Shown one piece after another: positions 25,343 through 38,409 of a stretch of 64,000 nucleotides of DNA. The translations under genes and the position numbers were made by a program. Each line of letters opens with the position of its first letter. Position 1 is the first letter of the stretch. The notes under the pieces were generated by a model that was not told the origin of the DNA, made no database searches, and saw only the letters and a list, made by a program, of their open reading frames with translations. The DNA comes from Lasioglossum baleicum (taxonomy: Eukaryota; Arthropoda; Insecta; Hymenoptera; Halictidae). The stretch is taken from contig NC_134930.1 of the NCBI RefSeq assembly GCF_051020765.1, positions 5,518,001 through 5,582,000 of the forward strand, read 5' to 3'.

Positions 25343-26942
25343 CTAAGAAGGTAGTGTATACCAGTTCGGGGACGAAACCGGTGAGTCCCACCTCGGCCTC
25401 ATGGCTAAGAAGGTAGTGTATACCTGTTCGCGGACGACACTGATCAGTCCCATCTCGGCCTCATGGCTAAGAAGGTAGTGTATACCAGTTCCGGACGACA
25501 CCGGTGAGTCCCATCTCGGCCTCATGGCTAAGAAGGTAGTGTATACCAGTTCCGGACGACACCGGTAAGTCCCTTCTCGGCCTCATGGCTAAGAAGGTAG
25601 TGTATACCAGTTCGGGGACGAAACCGGTGAGTCCCATCTCGGCCTCATGGCTAAGAAGGTAGTGTATACCTGTTCGCGGACGACACCGATCAGTCCCATC
25701 TCGGCCTCGTGGCTAAGAAGGTAGTGTATACCTGTTCGCGGACGACACCGATCAGTCCCATCTCGGCCTCATGGCTAAGAAGGTAGTGTATACCAGTTCC
25801 GGAAGACACCGGTGAGCCCCTTCTCGGCCTCATGGCTAAGTAGGTAGTGTATACCAGTTCCGGACGACACCGGTGAGTCCCATCTCGGCCTCATGGCTAA
25901 GAAGGTAGTGTATACCTGTTCGCGAACGACACCGATCAGTCCCTTCTCGGCCTCATGGCTAAGAAGGTGGTGTATACCAGTTCGGGGACGAAACCGATCA
26001 GTCCCATCCCGGTCTCATGGCTAAGAAGGTAGTGTATACGAGTTCCGGACGACACCGGTGAGCCCCTTCTCGGCCTCATGGCTAAGTAGGTAGTGTATAC
26101 CAGTTCCGGACGACACCGGTAAGTCCCTCCTCGGCCTCATGGCTAAGAAGGTAGTGTATACCTGTTCGCGGACGACACCGATCAGTCCCATCTCGGCCTC
26201 ATGGCTAAGAAGGTAGTGTATACCAGTTCGCGGACGACACCGATCAGTCCCATCTCGGCCTCATGGCTAAGAAGGTAGTGTATACCAGTTCCGGACGACA
26301 CCGGTAAGTCCCTTCTCGGCCTCATGGCTAAGAAGGTAGTGTATACCAGTTCCGGACGACACCGGTGAGTCCCATCTCGGCCTCATGGCTAAGAAGGTAG
26401 TGTATACCTGTTCGCGGACGACACCGATCAGTCCCATCTCGGCCTCATGGCTAAGAAGGTAGTGTATACCAGTTCGGGGACGAAACCGGTGAGTCCCACC
26501 TCGGGATCATGGCTAAGAAGGTAGTGTATACCAGTTCCGGAAGACACCGGTGAGCCCCTTCTCGGCCTCATGGCTAAGTAGGTAGTGTATACCAGTTCCG
26601 GACGACACCGGTGAGTCCCATCTCGGCCTCATGGCTAAGAAGGTAGTGTATACCTGTTCGCGAACGACACCGATCAGTCCCTTCTCGGCCTCATGGCTAA
26701 GAAGGTAGTGTATACCAGTTCGCGGACGACACCGATCAGTCCCATCTCGGCCTCATGGCTAAGAAGGTAGTGTATACCAGTTCCGGACGACACCGGTAAG
26801 TCCCATCTCGGCCTCATGGCTAAGAAGGTAGTGTATACCAGTTCCGGACGACACCGGTGAGTCCCATCTCGGCCTCATGGCTAAGAAGGTAGTGTATACC
26901 TGTTCGCGGACGACACCGATCAGTCCCATCTCGGCCTCATGG
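25343..26942. repeat. HOR unit, 26 monomers, 1,600 bp (one B monomer lost)
   Basis: Same order as the 27-monomer unit, but the B monomer expected after the CACCTCGGGATC junction near 26,501 is missing. The C monomer is followed directly by the CCGGAAGAC monomer. The unit is shorter by exactly 62 bp. The copy at 42,271-43,870 shares the loss. Confidence 0.85.
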
Positions 26943-28604
26943 CTAAGAAGGTAGTGTATACCAGTTCGGGGACGAAACCGGTGAGTCCCACCTCGGCCTC
27001 ATGGCTAAGAAGGTAGTGTATACCTGTTCGCGGACGACACTGATCAGTCCCATCTCGGCCTCATGGCTAAGAAGGTAGTGTATACCAGTTCCGGACGACA
27101 CCGGTGAGTCCCATCTCGGCCTCATGGCTAAGAAGGTAGTGTATACCAGTTCCGGACGACACCGGTAAGTCCCTTCTCGGCCTCATGGCTAAGAAGGTAG
27201 TGTATACCAGTTCGGGGACGAAACCGGTGAGTCCCATCTCGGCCTCATGGCTAAGAAGGTAGTGTATACCTGTTCGCGGACGACACCGATCAGTCCCATC
27301 TCGGCCTCGTGGCTAAGAAGGTAGTGTATACCTGTTCGCGGACGACACCGATCAGTCCCATCTCGGCCTCATGGCTAAGAAGGTAGTGTATACCAGTTCC
27401 GGAAGACACCGGTGAGCCCCTTCTCGGCCTCATGGCTAAGTAGGTAGTGTATACCAGTTCCGGACGACACCGGTGAGTCCCATCTCGGCCTCATGGCTAA
27501 GAAGGTAGTGTATACCTGTTCGCGAACGACACCGATCAGTCCCTTCTCGGCCACATGGCTAAGAAGGTGGTGTATACCAGTTCGGGGACGAAACCGATCA
27601 GTCCCATCTCGGTCTCATGGCTAAGAAGGTAGTGTATACGAGTTCCGGACGACACCGGTGAGCCCCTTCTCGGCCTCATGGCTAAGTAGGTAGTGTATAC
27701 CAGTTCCGGACGACACCGGTAAGTCCCTCCTCGGCCTCATGGCTAAGAAGGTAGTGTATACCTGTTCGCGGACGACACCGATCAGTCCCATCTCGGCCTC
27801 ATGGCTAAGAAGGTAGTGTATACCAGTTCGCGGACGACACCGATCAGTCCCATCTCGGCCTCATGGCTAAGAAGGTAGTGTATACCAGTTCCGGACGACA
27901 CCGGTAAGTCCCTTCTCGGCCTCATGGCTAAGAAGGTAGTGTATACCAGTTCCGGACGACACCGGTGAGTCCCATCTCGGCCTCATGGCTAAGAAGGTAG
28001 TGTATACCTGTTCGCGGACGACACCGATCAGTCCCATCTCGGCCTCATGGCTAAGAAGGTAGTGTATACCAGTTCGGGGACGAAACCGGTGAGTCCCACC
28101 TCGGGATCATGGCTAAGAAGGTAGTGTATACCTGTTCGCGGACGACACCGATCAGTCCCATCTCGGCCTCATGGCTAAGAAGGTAGTGTATACCAGTTCC
28201 GGAAGACACCGGTGAGCCCCTTCTCGGCCTCATGGCTAAGTAGGTAGTGTATACCAGTTCCGGACGACACCGGTGAGTCCCATCTCGGCCTCATGGCTAA
28301 GAAGGTAGTGTATACCTGTTCGCGAACGACACCGATCAGTCCCTTCTCGGCCTCATGGCTAAGAAGGTAGTGTATACCAGTTCGCGGACGACACCGATCA
28401 GTCCCATCTCGGCCTCATGGCTAAGAAGGTAGTGTATACCAGTTCCGGACGACACCGGTAAGTCCCATCTCGGCCTCATGGCTAAGAAGGTAGTGTATAC
28501 CAGTTCCGGACGACACCGGTGAGTCCCATCTCGGCCTCATGGCTAAGAAGGTAGTGTATACCTGTTCGCGGACGACACCGATCAGTCCCATCTCGGCCTC
28601 ATGG
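26943..28604. repeat. 27-monomer HOR unit, 1,662 bp
   Basis: Full-length unit in direct tandem with the 26-monomer unit before it. It carries the CTCGGGATC variant at 28,101 with the following B monomer intact, and a TCGGCCACATGG variant near 27,549. Confidence 0.85.
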
Positions 28605-31250
28605 CTAAGAAGGTAGTGTATACCAGTTCGGGGACGAAACCGGTGAGTCCCACCTCGGCCTCATGGCTAAGAAGGTAGTGTATACCTGTTCGCGGACGAC
28701 ACTGATCAGTCCCATCTCGGCCTCATGGCTAAGAAGGTAGTGTATACCAGTTCCGGACGACACCGGTGAGTCCCATCTCGGCCTCATGGCTAAGAAGGTA
28801 GTGTATACCAGTTCCGGACGACACCGGTAAGTCCCTTCTCGGCCTCATGGCTAAGAAGGTAGTGTATACCAGTTCGGGGACGAAACCGGTGAGTCCCATC
28901 TCGGCCTCATGGCTAAGAAGGTAGTGTATACCTGTTCGCGGACGACACAGATCAGTCCCATCTCGGCCTCGTGGCTAAGAAGGTAGTGTATACCTGTTCG
29001 TGGACGACACCGATCAGTCCCATCTCGGCCTCATGGCTAAGAAGGTAGTGTATACCAGTTCCGGAAGACACCGGTGAGCCCCTTCTCGGCCTCATGGCTA
29101 AGTAGGTAGTGTATACCAGTTCCGGACGACACCGGTGAGTCCCATCTCGGCCTCATGGCTAAGAAGGTAGTGTATACCTGTTCGCGAACGACACCGATCA
29201 GTCCCTTCTCGGCCTCATGGCTAAGAAGGTGGTGTATACCAGTTCGGGGACGAAACCGATCAGTCCCATCTCGGTCTCATGGCTAAGAAGGTAGTGTATA
29301 CGAGTTCCGGACGACACCGGTGAGCCCCTTCTCGGCCTCATGGCTAAGTAGGTAGTGTATACCAGTTCCGGACGACACCGGTAAGTCCCTCCTCGGCCTC
29401 ATGGCTAAGAAGGTAGTGTATACCTGTTCGCGGACGACACCGATCAGTCCCATCTCGGCCTCATGGCTAAGAAGGTAGTGTATACCAGTTCGCGGACGAC
29501 ACCGATCAGTCCCATCTCGGCCTCATGGCTAAGAAGGTAGTGTATACCAGTTCCGGACGACACCGGTAAGTCCCTTCTCGGCCTCATGGCTAAGAAGGTA
29601 GTGTATACCTGTTCGCGGACGACACCGGTGAGTCCCATCTCGGCCTCATGGCTAAGAAGGTAGTGTATACCAGTTCCGGACGACACCGGTAAATCCCTTC
29701 TCGGCCTCATGGCTAAGAAGGTAGTGTATACCAGTTCGGGGACGACACCGATCAGTCCCATCTCGGCCTCATGGCTAAGAAGGTAGTGTATACCAGTTCG
29801 CGGACGACACCGATCAGTCCCATCTCGGCCTCATGGCTAAGAAGGTAGTGTATACCAGTTCCGGACGACACCGGTAAGTCCCTTCTCGGCCTCATGGCTA
29901 AGAAGGTAGTGTATACCAGTTCCGGACGACACCGGTGAGTCCCATCTCGGCCTCATGGCTAAGAAGGTAGTGTATACCTGTTCGCGGACGACACCGATCA
30001 GTCCCATCTCGGCCTCATGGCTAAGAAGGTAGTGTATACCAGTTCGGGGACGAAACCGGTGAGTCCCACCTCGGGATCATGGCTAAGAAGGTAGTGTATA
30101 CCTGTTCGCGGACGACACCGATCAGTCCCATCTCGGCCTCATGGCTAAGAAGGTAGTGTATACCAGTTCCGGAAGACACCGGTGAGCCCCTTCTCGGCCT
30201 CATGGCTAAGTAGGTAGTGTATACCAGTTCCGGACGACACCGGTGAGTCCCATCTCGGCCTCATGGCTAAGAAGGTAGTGTATACCTGTTCGCGAACGAC
30301 ACCGATCAGTCCCTTCTCGGCCTCATGGCTAAGAAGGTAGTGTATACCAGTTCGCGGACGACACCGATCAGTCCCATCTCGGCCTCATGGCTAAGAAGGT
30401 AGTGTATACCAGTTCCGGACGACACCGGTAAGTCCCATCTCGGCCTCATGGCTAAGAAGGTAGTGTATACCAGTTCCGGACGACACCGGTGAGTCCCATC
30501 TCGGCCTCATGGCTAAGAAGGTAGTGTATACCAGTTTCGGACGACACCGATCAGTCCCATCTCGGCCTCATGGCTAAGAAGGTAGTGCATACCAGTTCCG
30601 GACGACACCGGTGAGTCCCATCTCGGCCTCATGGCTAAGAAGGTAGTGTATACCAGTTTCGGACGACACCGGTAAGTCCCTTCTCGGCCTCATGGCTAAG
30701 AAGGTAGTGTATACCAGTTCGGGGACGAAACCGGTGAGTCCCATCTCGGCCTCATGGCTAAGAAGGTAGTGTATACCTGTTCGCGGACGACACCGATCAG
30801 TCCCATCTCGGCCTCATGGCTAAGAAGGTAGTGTATACCAGTTCCGGACGACACCGGTAAGTCCCTTCTCGGCCTCATGGCTAAGAAGGTAGTGTATACC
30901 AGTTCGGGGACGAAACCGGTGAGTCCCATCTCGGCCTCATGGCTAAGAAGGTAGTGTATACCTGTTCGCGGACGACACCGATCAGTCCCATCTCGGCCTC
31001 ATGGCTAAGAAGGTAGTGTATACCTGTTCGCGGACGACACCGATCAGTCCCATCTCGGTCTCATGGCTAAGAAGGTAGTGTACACCAGTTCCGGACGACA
31101 CCGGTGAGCCCCTTCTCGGCCTCATGGCTAAGAAGGTAGTGTATACCAGTTCCGGACGACACCGGTGAGTCCCATCTCGGCCTCATGGCTAAGAAGGTAG
31201 TGTATACCTGTTCGCGGACGACACCGATCAGTCCCTTCTCGGCCTCATGG

Positions 31251-32912
31251 CTAAGAAGGTAGTGTATACCAGTTCGGGGACGAAACCGGTGAGTCCCACC
31301 TCGGCCTCATGGCTAAGAAGGTAGTGTATACCTGTTCGCGGACGACACTGATCAGTCCCATCTCGGCCTCATGGCTAAGAAGGTAGTGTATACCAGTTCC
31401 GGACGACACCGGTGAGTCCCATCTCGGCCTCATGGCTAAGAAGGTAGTGTATACCAGTTCCGGACGACACCGGTAAGTCCCTTCTCGGCCTCATGGCTAA
31501 GAAGGTAGTGTATACCAGTTCGGGGACGAAACCGGTGAGTCCCATCTCGGCCTCATGGCTAAGAAGGTAGTGTATACCTGTTCGCGGACGACACCGATCA
31601 GTCCCATCTCGGCCTCGTGGCTAAGAAGGTAGTGTATACCTGTTCGCGGACGACACCGATCAGTCCCATCTCGGCCTCATGGCTAAGAAGGTAGTGTATA
31701 CCAGTTCCGGAAGACACCGGTGAGCCCCTTCTCGGCCTCATGGCTAAGTAGGTAGTGTATACCAGTTCCGGACGACACCGGTGAGTCCCATCTCGGCCTC
31801 ATGGCTAAGAAGGTAGTGTATACCTGTTCGCGAACGACACCGATCAGTCCCTTCTCGGCCTCATGGCTAAGAAGGTGGTGTATACCAGTTCGGGGACGAA
31901 ACCGATCAGTCCCATCTCGGTCTCATGGCTAAGAAGGTAGTGTATACGAGTTCCGGACGACACCGGTGAGCCCCTTCTCGGCCTCATGGCTAAGTAGGTA
32001 GTGTATACCAGTTCCGGACGACACCGGTAAGTCCCTCCTCGGCCTCATGGCTAAGAAGGTAGTGTATACCTGTTCGCGGACGACACCGATCAGTCCCATC
32101 TCGGCCTCATGGCTAAGAAGGTAGTGTATACCAGTTCGCGGACGACACCGATCAGTCCCATCTCGGCCTCATGGCTAAGAAGGTAGTGTATACCAGTTCC
32201 GGACGACACCGGTAAGTCCCTTCTCGGCCTCATGGCTAAGAAGGTAGTGTATACCAGTTCCGGACGACACCGGTGAGTCCCATCTCGGCCTCATGGCTAA
32301 GAAGGTAGTGTATACCTGTTCGCGGACGACACCGATCAGTCCCATCTCGGCCTCATGGCTAAGAAGGTAGTGTATACCAGTTCGGGGACGAAACCGGTGA
32401 GTCCCACCTCGGCCTCATGGCTAAGAAGGTAGTGTATACCTGTTCGCGGACGACACCGATCAGTCCCATCTCGGCCTCATGGCTAAGAAGGTAGTGTATA
32501 CCAGTTCCGGAAGACACCGGTGAGCCCCTTCTCGGCCTCATGGCTAAGTAGGTAGTGTATACCAGTTCCGGACGACACCGGTGAGTCCCATCTCGGCCTC
32601 ATGGCTAAGAAGGTAGTGTATACCTGTTCGCGAACGACACCGATCAGTCCCTTCTCGGCCTCATGGCTAAGAAGGTAGTGTATACCAGTTCGCGGACGAC
32701 ACCGATCAGTCCCATCTCGGCCTCATGGCTAAGAAGGTAGTGTATACCAGTTCCGGACGACACCGGTAAGTCCCATCTCGGCCTCATGGCTAAGAAGGTA
32801 GTGTATACCAGTTCCGGACGACACCGGTGAGTCCCATCTCGGCCTCATGGCTAAGAAGGTAGTGTATACCTGTTCGCGGACGACACCGATCAGTCCCATC
32901 TCGGCCTCATGG
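31251..32912. repeat. 27-monomer HOR unit, 1,662 bp
   Basis: Markers at 31,251 and 32,913 are 1,662 bp apart with the standard order. Here the C-to-B junction near 32,409 has the ordinary CTCGGCCTC, whereas its counterpart 16,744 bp downstream at 49,153 has CTCGGGATC. Confidence 0.84.
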
Positions 32913-32969
32913 CTAAGAAGGTAGTGTATACCAGTTCGGGGACGAAACCGGTGAGTCCCACCTCGGCCT

Positions 32970-33461
32970 CGTGGCTAAGAAGGTAGTGTATACCTGTTCG
33001 CGGGCGACACCGATCAGTCCCATCTCGGCCTCATGGCTAAGAAGGTAGTGTATACCAGTTCCGGAAGACACCGGTGAGCCCCTTCTCGGCCTCATGGCTA
33101 AGTAGGTAGTGTATACCAGTTCCGGACGACACCGGTGAGTCCCATCTCGGCCTCATGGCTAAGAAGGTAGTGTATACCTGTTCGCGGACGACACCGATCA
33201 GTCCCATCTCGGCCTCGTGGCTAAGAAGGTAGTGTATACCTGTTCGCGGGCGACACCGATCAGTCCCATCTCGGCCTCATGGCTAAGAAGGTAGTGTATA
33301 CCAGTTCCGGAAGACACCGGTGAGCCCCTTCTCGGCCTCATGGCTAAGTAGGTAGTGTATACCAGTTCCGGACGACACCGGTGAGTCCCATCTCGGCCTC
33401 ATGGCTAAGAAGGTAGTGTATACCTGTTCGCGAACGACACCGATCAGTCCCTTCTCGGCCT
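32970..33461. repeat. Local tandem duplication of one 246-bp tetramer
   Basis: The CTCGTGG junction with the GCGGGCGAC monomer occurs at 32,970 and again 246 bp later at 33,216. In each case a CCGGAAGAC 61-mer and a class A 61-mer follow. 246 bp is one 62-62-61-61 tetramer. The related segments at 21.4 and 38.4 kb have it once. Confidence 0.78.
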
Positions 33462-36400
33462 CATGGCTAAGAAGGTGGTGTATACCAGTTCGGGGACGAA
33501 ACCGATCAGTCCCATCTCGGTCTCATGGCTAAGAAGGTAGTGTATACGAGTTCCGGACGACACCGGTGAGCCCCTTCTCGGCCTCATGGCTAAGTAGGTA
33601 GTGTATACCAGTTCCGGACGACACCGGTAAGTCCCTCCTCGGCCTCATGGTTAAGAAGGTAGTGTATACCTGTTCGCGGACGACACCGATCAGTCCCATC
33701 TCGGCCTCATGGCTAAGAAGGTAGTGTATACCAGTTCGCGGACGACACCGATCAGTCCCATCTCGGCCTCATGGCTAAGAAGGTAGTGTATACCAGTTCC
33801 GGACGACACCGGTAAGTCCCTTCTCGGCCTCATGGCTAAGAAGGTAGTGTATACCTGTTCGCGGACGACACTGATCAGTCCCATCTCGGCCTCATGGCTA
33901 AGAAGGTAGTGTATACCAGTTCCGGACGACACCGGTGAGTCCCATCTCGGCCTCATGGCTAAGAAGGTAGTGTATACCAGTTCCGGACGACACCGGTAAG
34001 TCCCTTCTCGGCCTCATGGCTAAGAAGGTAGTGTATACCAGTTCGGGGACGAAACCGGTGAGTCCCATCTCGGCCTCATGGCTAAGAAGGTAGTGTATAC
34101 CTGTTCGCGGACGACACCGATCAGTCCCATCTCGGCCTCGTGGCTAAGAAGGTAGTGTATACCTGTTCGCGGACGACACCGATCAGTCCCATCTCGGCCT
34201 CATGGCTAAGAAGGTAGTGTATACCAGTTCCGGAAGACACCGGTGAGCCCCTTCTCGGCCTCATGGCTAAGTAGGTAGTGTATACCAGTTCCGGACGACA
34301 CCGGTGAGTCCCATCTCGGCCTCATGGCTAAGAAGGTAGTGTATACCAGTTCGCGAACGACACCGATCAGTCCCTTCTCGGCCTCATGGCTAAGAAGGTA
34401 GTGTATACCTGTTCGCGGACGACACCGATCAGTCCCATCTCGGCCTCATGGCTAAGAAGGTAGTGTATACCAGTTCGCGGACGACACCGATCAGTCCCAT
34501 CTCGGCCTCATGGCTAAGAAGGTAGTGTATACCAGTTCCGGACGACACCGGTAAGTCCCTTCTCGGCCTCATGGCTAAGAAGGTAGTGTATACCAGTTCC
34601 GGACGACACCGGTGAGTCCCATCTCGGCCTCATGGCTAAGAAGGTAGTGTATACCTGTTCGCGGACGACACCGATCAGTCCCATCTCGGCCTCATGGCTA
34701 AGAAGGTAGTGTATACCAGTTCGGGGACGAAACCGGTGAGTCCCACCTCGGCCTCATGGCTAAGAAGGTAGTGTATACCTGTTCGCGGACGACACCGATC
34801 AGTCCCATCTCGGCCTCATGGCTAAGAAGGTAGTGTATACCAGTTCCGGAAGACACCGGTGAGCCCCTTCTCGGCCTCATGGCTAAGTAGGTAGTGTATA
34901 CCAGTTCCGGACGACACCGGTGAGTCCCATCTCGGCCTCATGGCTAAGAAGGTAGTGTATACCTGTTCGCGAACGACACCGATCAGTCCCTTCTCGGCCT
35001 CATGGCTAAGAAGGTAGTGTATACCTGTTCGCGAACGACACCGATCAGTCCCTTCTCGGCCTCATGGCTAAGAAGGTGGTGTATACCAGTTCGGGGACGA
35101 AACCGATCAGTCCCATCTCGGTCTCATGGCTAAGAAGGTAGTGTATACGAGTTCCGGACGACACCGGTGAGCCCCTTCTCGGCCTCATGGCTAAGTAGGT
35201 AGTGTATACCAGTTCCGGACGACACCGGTAAGTCCCTCCTCGGCCTCATGGCTAAGAAGGTAGTGTATACCTGTTCGCGGACGACACCGATCAGTCCCAT
35301 CTCGGCCTCATGGCTAAGAAGGTAGTGTATACCAGTTCGCGGACGACACCGATCAGTCCCATCTCGGCCTCATGGCTAAGAAGGTAGTGTATACCAGTTC
35401 CGGACGACACCGGTAAGTCCCTTCTCGGCCTCATGGCTAAGAAGGTAGTGTATACCAGTTCCGGACGACACCGGTGAGTCCCATCTCGGCCTCATGGCTA
35501 AGAAGGTAGTGTATACCTGTTCGCGGACGACACCGATCAGTCCCATCTCGGCCTCATGGCTAAGAAGGTAGTGTATACCAGTTCGGGGACGAAACCGGTG
35601 AGTCCCACCTCGGCCTCATGGCTAAGAAGGTAGTGTATACCTGTTCGCGGACGACACCGATCAGTCCCATCTCGGCCTCATGGCTAAGAAGGTAGTGTAT
35701 ACCAGTTCCGGAAGACACCGGTGAGCCCCTTCTCGGCCTCATGGCTAAGAAGGTAGTGTATACCTGTTCGCGGACGACACCGATCAGTCCCACCTCGGCC
35801 TCATGGCTAAGAAGGTAGTGTATACCTGTTCGCGGACGACACCGATCAGTCCCATCTCGGCCTCATGGCTAAGAAGGTAGTGTATACCAGTTCCGGAAGA
35901 CACCGGTGAGCCCCTTCTCGGCCTCATGGCTAAGTAGGTAGTGTATACCAGTTCCGGACGACACCGGTGAGTCCCATCTCGGCCTCATGGCTAAGAAGGT
36001 AGTGTATACCTGTTCGCGGACGACACCGATCAGTCCCATCTCGGCCTCATGGCTAAGAAGGTAGTGTATACCAGTTCGCGGACGACACCGATCAGTCCCA
36101 TCTCGGCCTCATGGCTAAGAAGGTAGTGTATACCAGTTCCGGACGACACTGGTAAGTCCCTTCTCGGCCTCATGGCTAAGAAGGTAGTGTATACCAGTTC
36201 CGGACGACACCGGTGAGTCCCATCTCGGCCTCATGGCTAAGAAGGTAGTGTATACCTGTTCGCGGACGACATAGATCAGTCCCATCTCGGCCTCATGGCT
36301 AAGAAGGTAGTGTGTACCAGTTCGGGGACGAAACCGGTGAGTCCCACCTCGGCCTCATGGCTAAGAAGGTAGTGTATACCTGTTCGCGGACGACACTGAT

Positions 36401-36845
36401 CAGTCCCATCTCGGCCTCATGGCTAAGAAGGTAGTGTATACCAGTTCCGGACGACACCGGTGAGTCCCATCTCGGCCTCATGGCTAAGAAGGTAGTGTAT
36501 ACCAGTTTCGGACGACACCGGTAAGTCCCTTCTCGGCCTCATGGCTAAGAAGGTAGTGTATACCAGTTCGGGGACGAAACCGGTGAGTCCCATCTCGGCC
36601 TCATGGCTAAGAAGGTAGTGTATACCTGTTCGCGGACGACACCGATCAGTCCCATCTCGGCCTCATGGCTAAGAAGGTAGTGTATACCAGTTCCGGACGA
36701 CACCGGTAAGTCCCTTCTCGGCCTCATGGCTAAGAAGGTAGTGTATACCAGTTCGGGGACGAAACCGGTGAGTCCCATCTCGGCCTCATGGCTAAGAAGG
36801 TAGTGTATACCTGTTCGCGGACGACACCGATCAGTCCCATCTCGG
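33180..36845. repeat. 3.67-kb segment, copy 2 of 3
   Basis: Offset 11,757 bp from copy 1, with matching order throughout. It is preceded by a private 246-bp tetramer duplication. One visible private base is the CAGTTCGCGAAC near 34,349, where copies 1 and 3 have CTGTTCGCGAAC. The right end leaves the alignment where a CCGGAAGAC monomer replaces the CTCGGTCTC-linked monomers of copy 1. Confidence 0.82.
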
Positions 36846-38409
36846 CCTCATGGCTAAGAAGGTAGTGTATACCAGTTCCGGAAGACACCGGTGAGCCCCT
36901 TCTCGGCCTCATGGCTAAGTAGGTAGTGTATACCAGTTCCGGACGACACCGGTGAGTCCCATCTCGGCCTCATGGCTAAGAAGGTAGTGTATACCTGTTC
37001 GCGAACGACACCGATCAGTCCCTTCTCGGCCTCATGGCTAAGAAGGTGGTGTATACCAGTTCGGGGACGAAACCGATCAGTCCCATCTCGGTCTCATGGC
37101 TAAGAAGGTAGTGTATACGAGTTCCGGACGACACCGGTGAGCCCCTTCTCGGCCTCATGGCTAAGTAGGTAGTGTATACCAGTTCCGGACGACACCGGTA
37201 AGTCCCTCCTCGGCCTCATGGCTAAGAAGGTAGTGTATACCTGTTCGCGGACGACACCGATCAGTCCCATCTCGGCCTCATGGCTAAGAAGGTAGTGTAT
37301 ACCAGTTCGCGGACGACACCGATCAGTCCCATCTCGGCCTCATGGCTAAGAAGGTAGTGTATACCAGTTCCGGACGACACCGGTAAGTCCCTTCTCGGCC
37401 TCATGGCTAAGAAGGTAGTGTATACCAGTTCCGGACGACACCGGTGAGTCCCATCTCGGCCTCATGGCTAAGAAGGTAGTGTATACCTGTTCGCGGACGA
37501 CACCGATCAGTCCCATCTCGGCCTCATGGCTAAGAAGGTAGTGTATACCAGTTCGGGGACGAAACCGGTGAGTCCCACCTCGGCCTCATGGCTAAGAAGG
37601 TAGTGTATACCTGTTCGCGGACGACACCGATCAGTCCCATCTCGGCCTCATGGCTAAGAAGGTAGTGTATACCAGTTCCGGAAGACACCGGTGAGCCCCT
37701 TCTCGGCCTCATGGCTAAGTAGGTAGTGTATACCAGTTCCGGACGACACCGGTGAGTCCCATCTCGGCCTCATGGCTAAGAAGGTAGTGTATACCTGTTC
37801 GCGAACGACACCGATCAGTCCCTTCTCGGCCTCATGGCTAAGAAGGTAGTGTATACCAGTTCGCGGACGACACCGATCAGTCCCATCTCGGCCTCATGGC
37901 TAAGAAGGTAGTGTATACCAGTTCCGGACGACACCGGTAAGTCCCATCTCGGCCTCATGGCTAAGAAGGTAGTGTATACCAGTTCCGGACGACACCGGTG
38001 AGTCCCATCTCGGCCTCATGGCTAAGAAGGTAGTGTATACCTGTTCGCGGACGACACCGATCAGTCCCATCTCGGCCTCATGGCTAAGAAGGTAGTGTAT
38101 ACCAGTTCGGGGACGAAACCGGTGAGTCCCACCTCGGCCTCATGGCTAAGAAGGTAGTGTATACCTGTTCGCGGACGACACTGATCAGTCCCATCTCGGC
38201 CTCATGGCTAAGAAGGTAGTGTATACCAGTTCCGGACGACACCGGTGAGTCCCATCTCGGCCTCATGGCTAAGAAGGTAGTGTATACCAGTTCCGGACGA
38301 CACCGGTAAGTCCCTTCTCGGCCTCATGGCTAAGAAGGTAGTGTATACCAGTTCGGGGACGAAACCGGTGAGTCCCATCTCGGCCTCATGGCTAAGAAGG
38401 TAGTGTATA

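Larger units (their letters stand above)
19800..36790. repeat. ~17-kb duplication, copy 1 (offset 16,990 bp)
   Basis: From about 19,800 the monomer order recurs from about 36,790. The offset is 16,990 bp at 19,851, 20,540, 21,094, 21,933 and 22,941. It drops to 16,928 after one monomer is lost near 40,310, to 16,866 after a second loss near 46,160, and to 16,744 after a two-monomer loss near 47,430. The match ends near 32,680 in this copy. The rest of the unit (33,180-36,845) is itself a repeat of 21,420-25,090. Confidence 0.82.

Noticed and set aside
29444..29761. 105-codon minus-strand open frame (and its twin at 46,310-46,627) as a protein gene
   Set aside because: It is the satellite read in a 123-bp dimer frame, with no distinct start context, promoter or non-repetitive part. 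Length is set only by the local order of 61- and 62-bp monomers.
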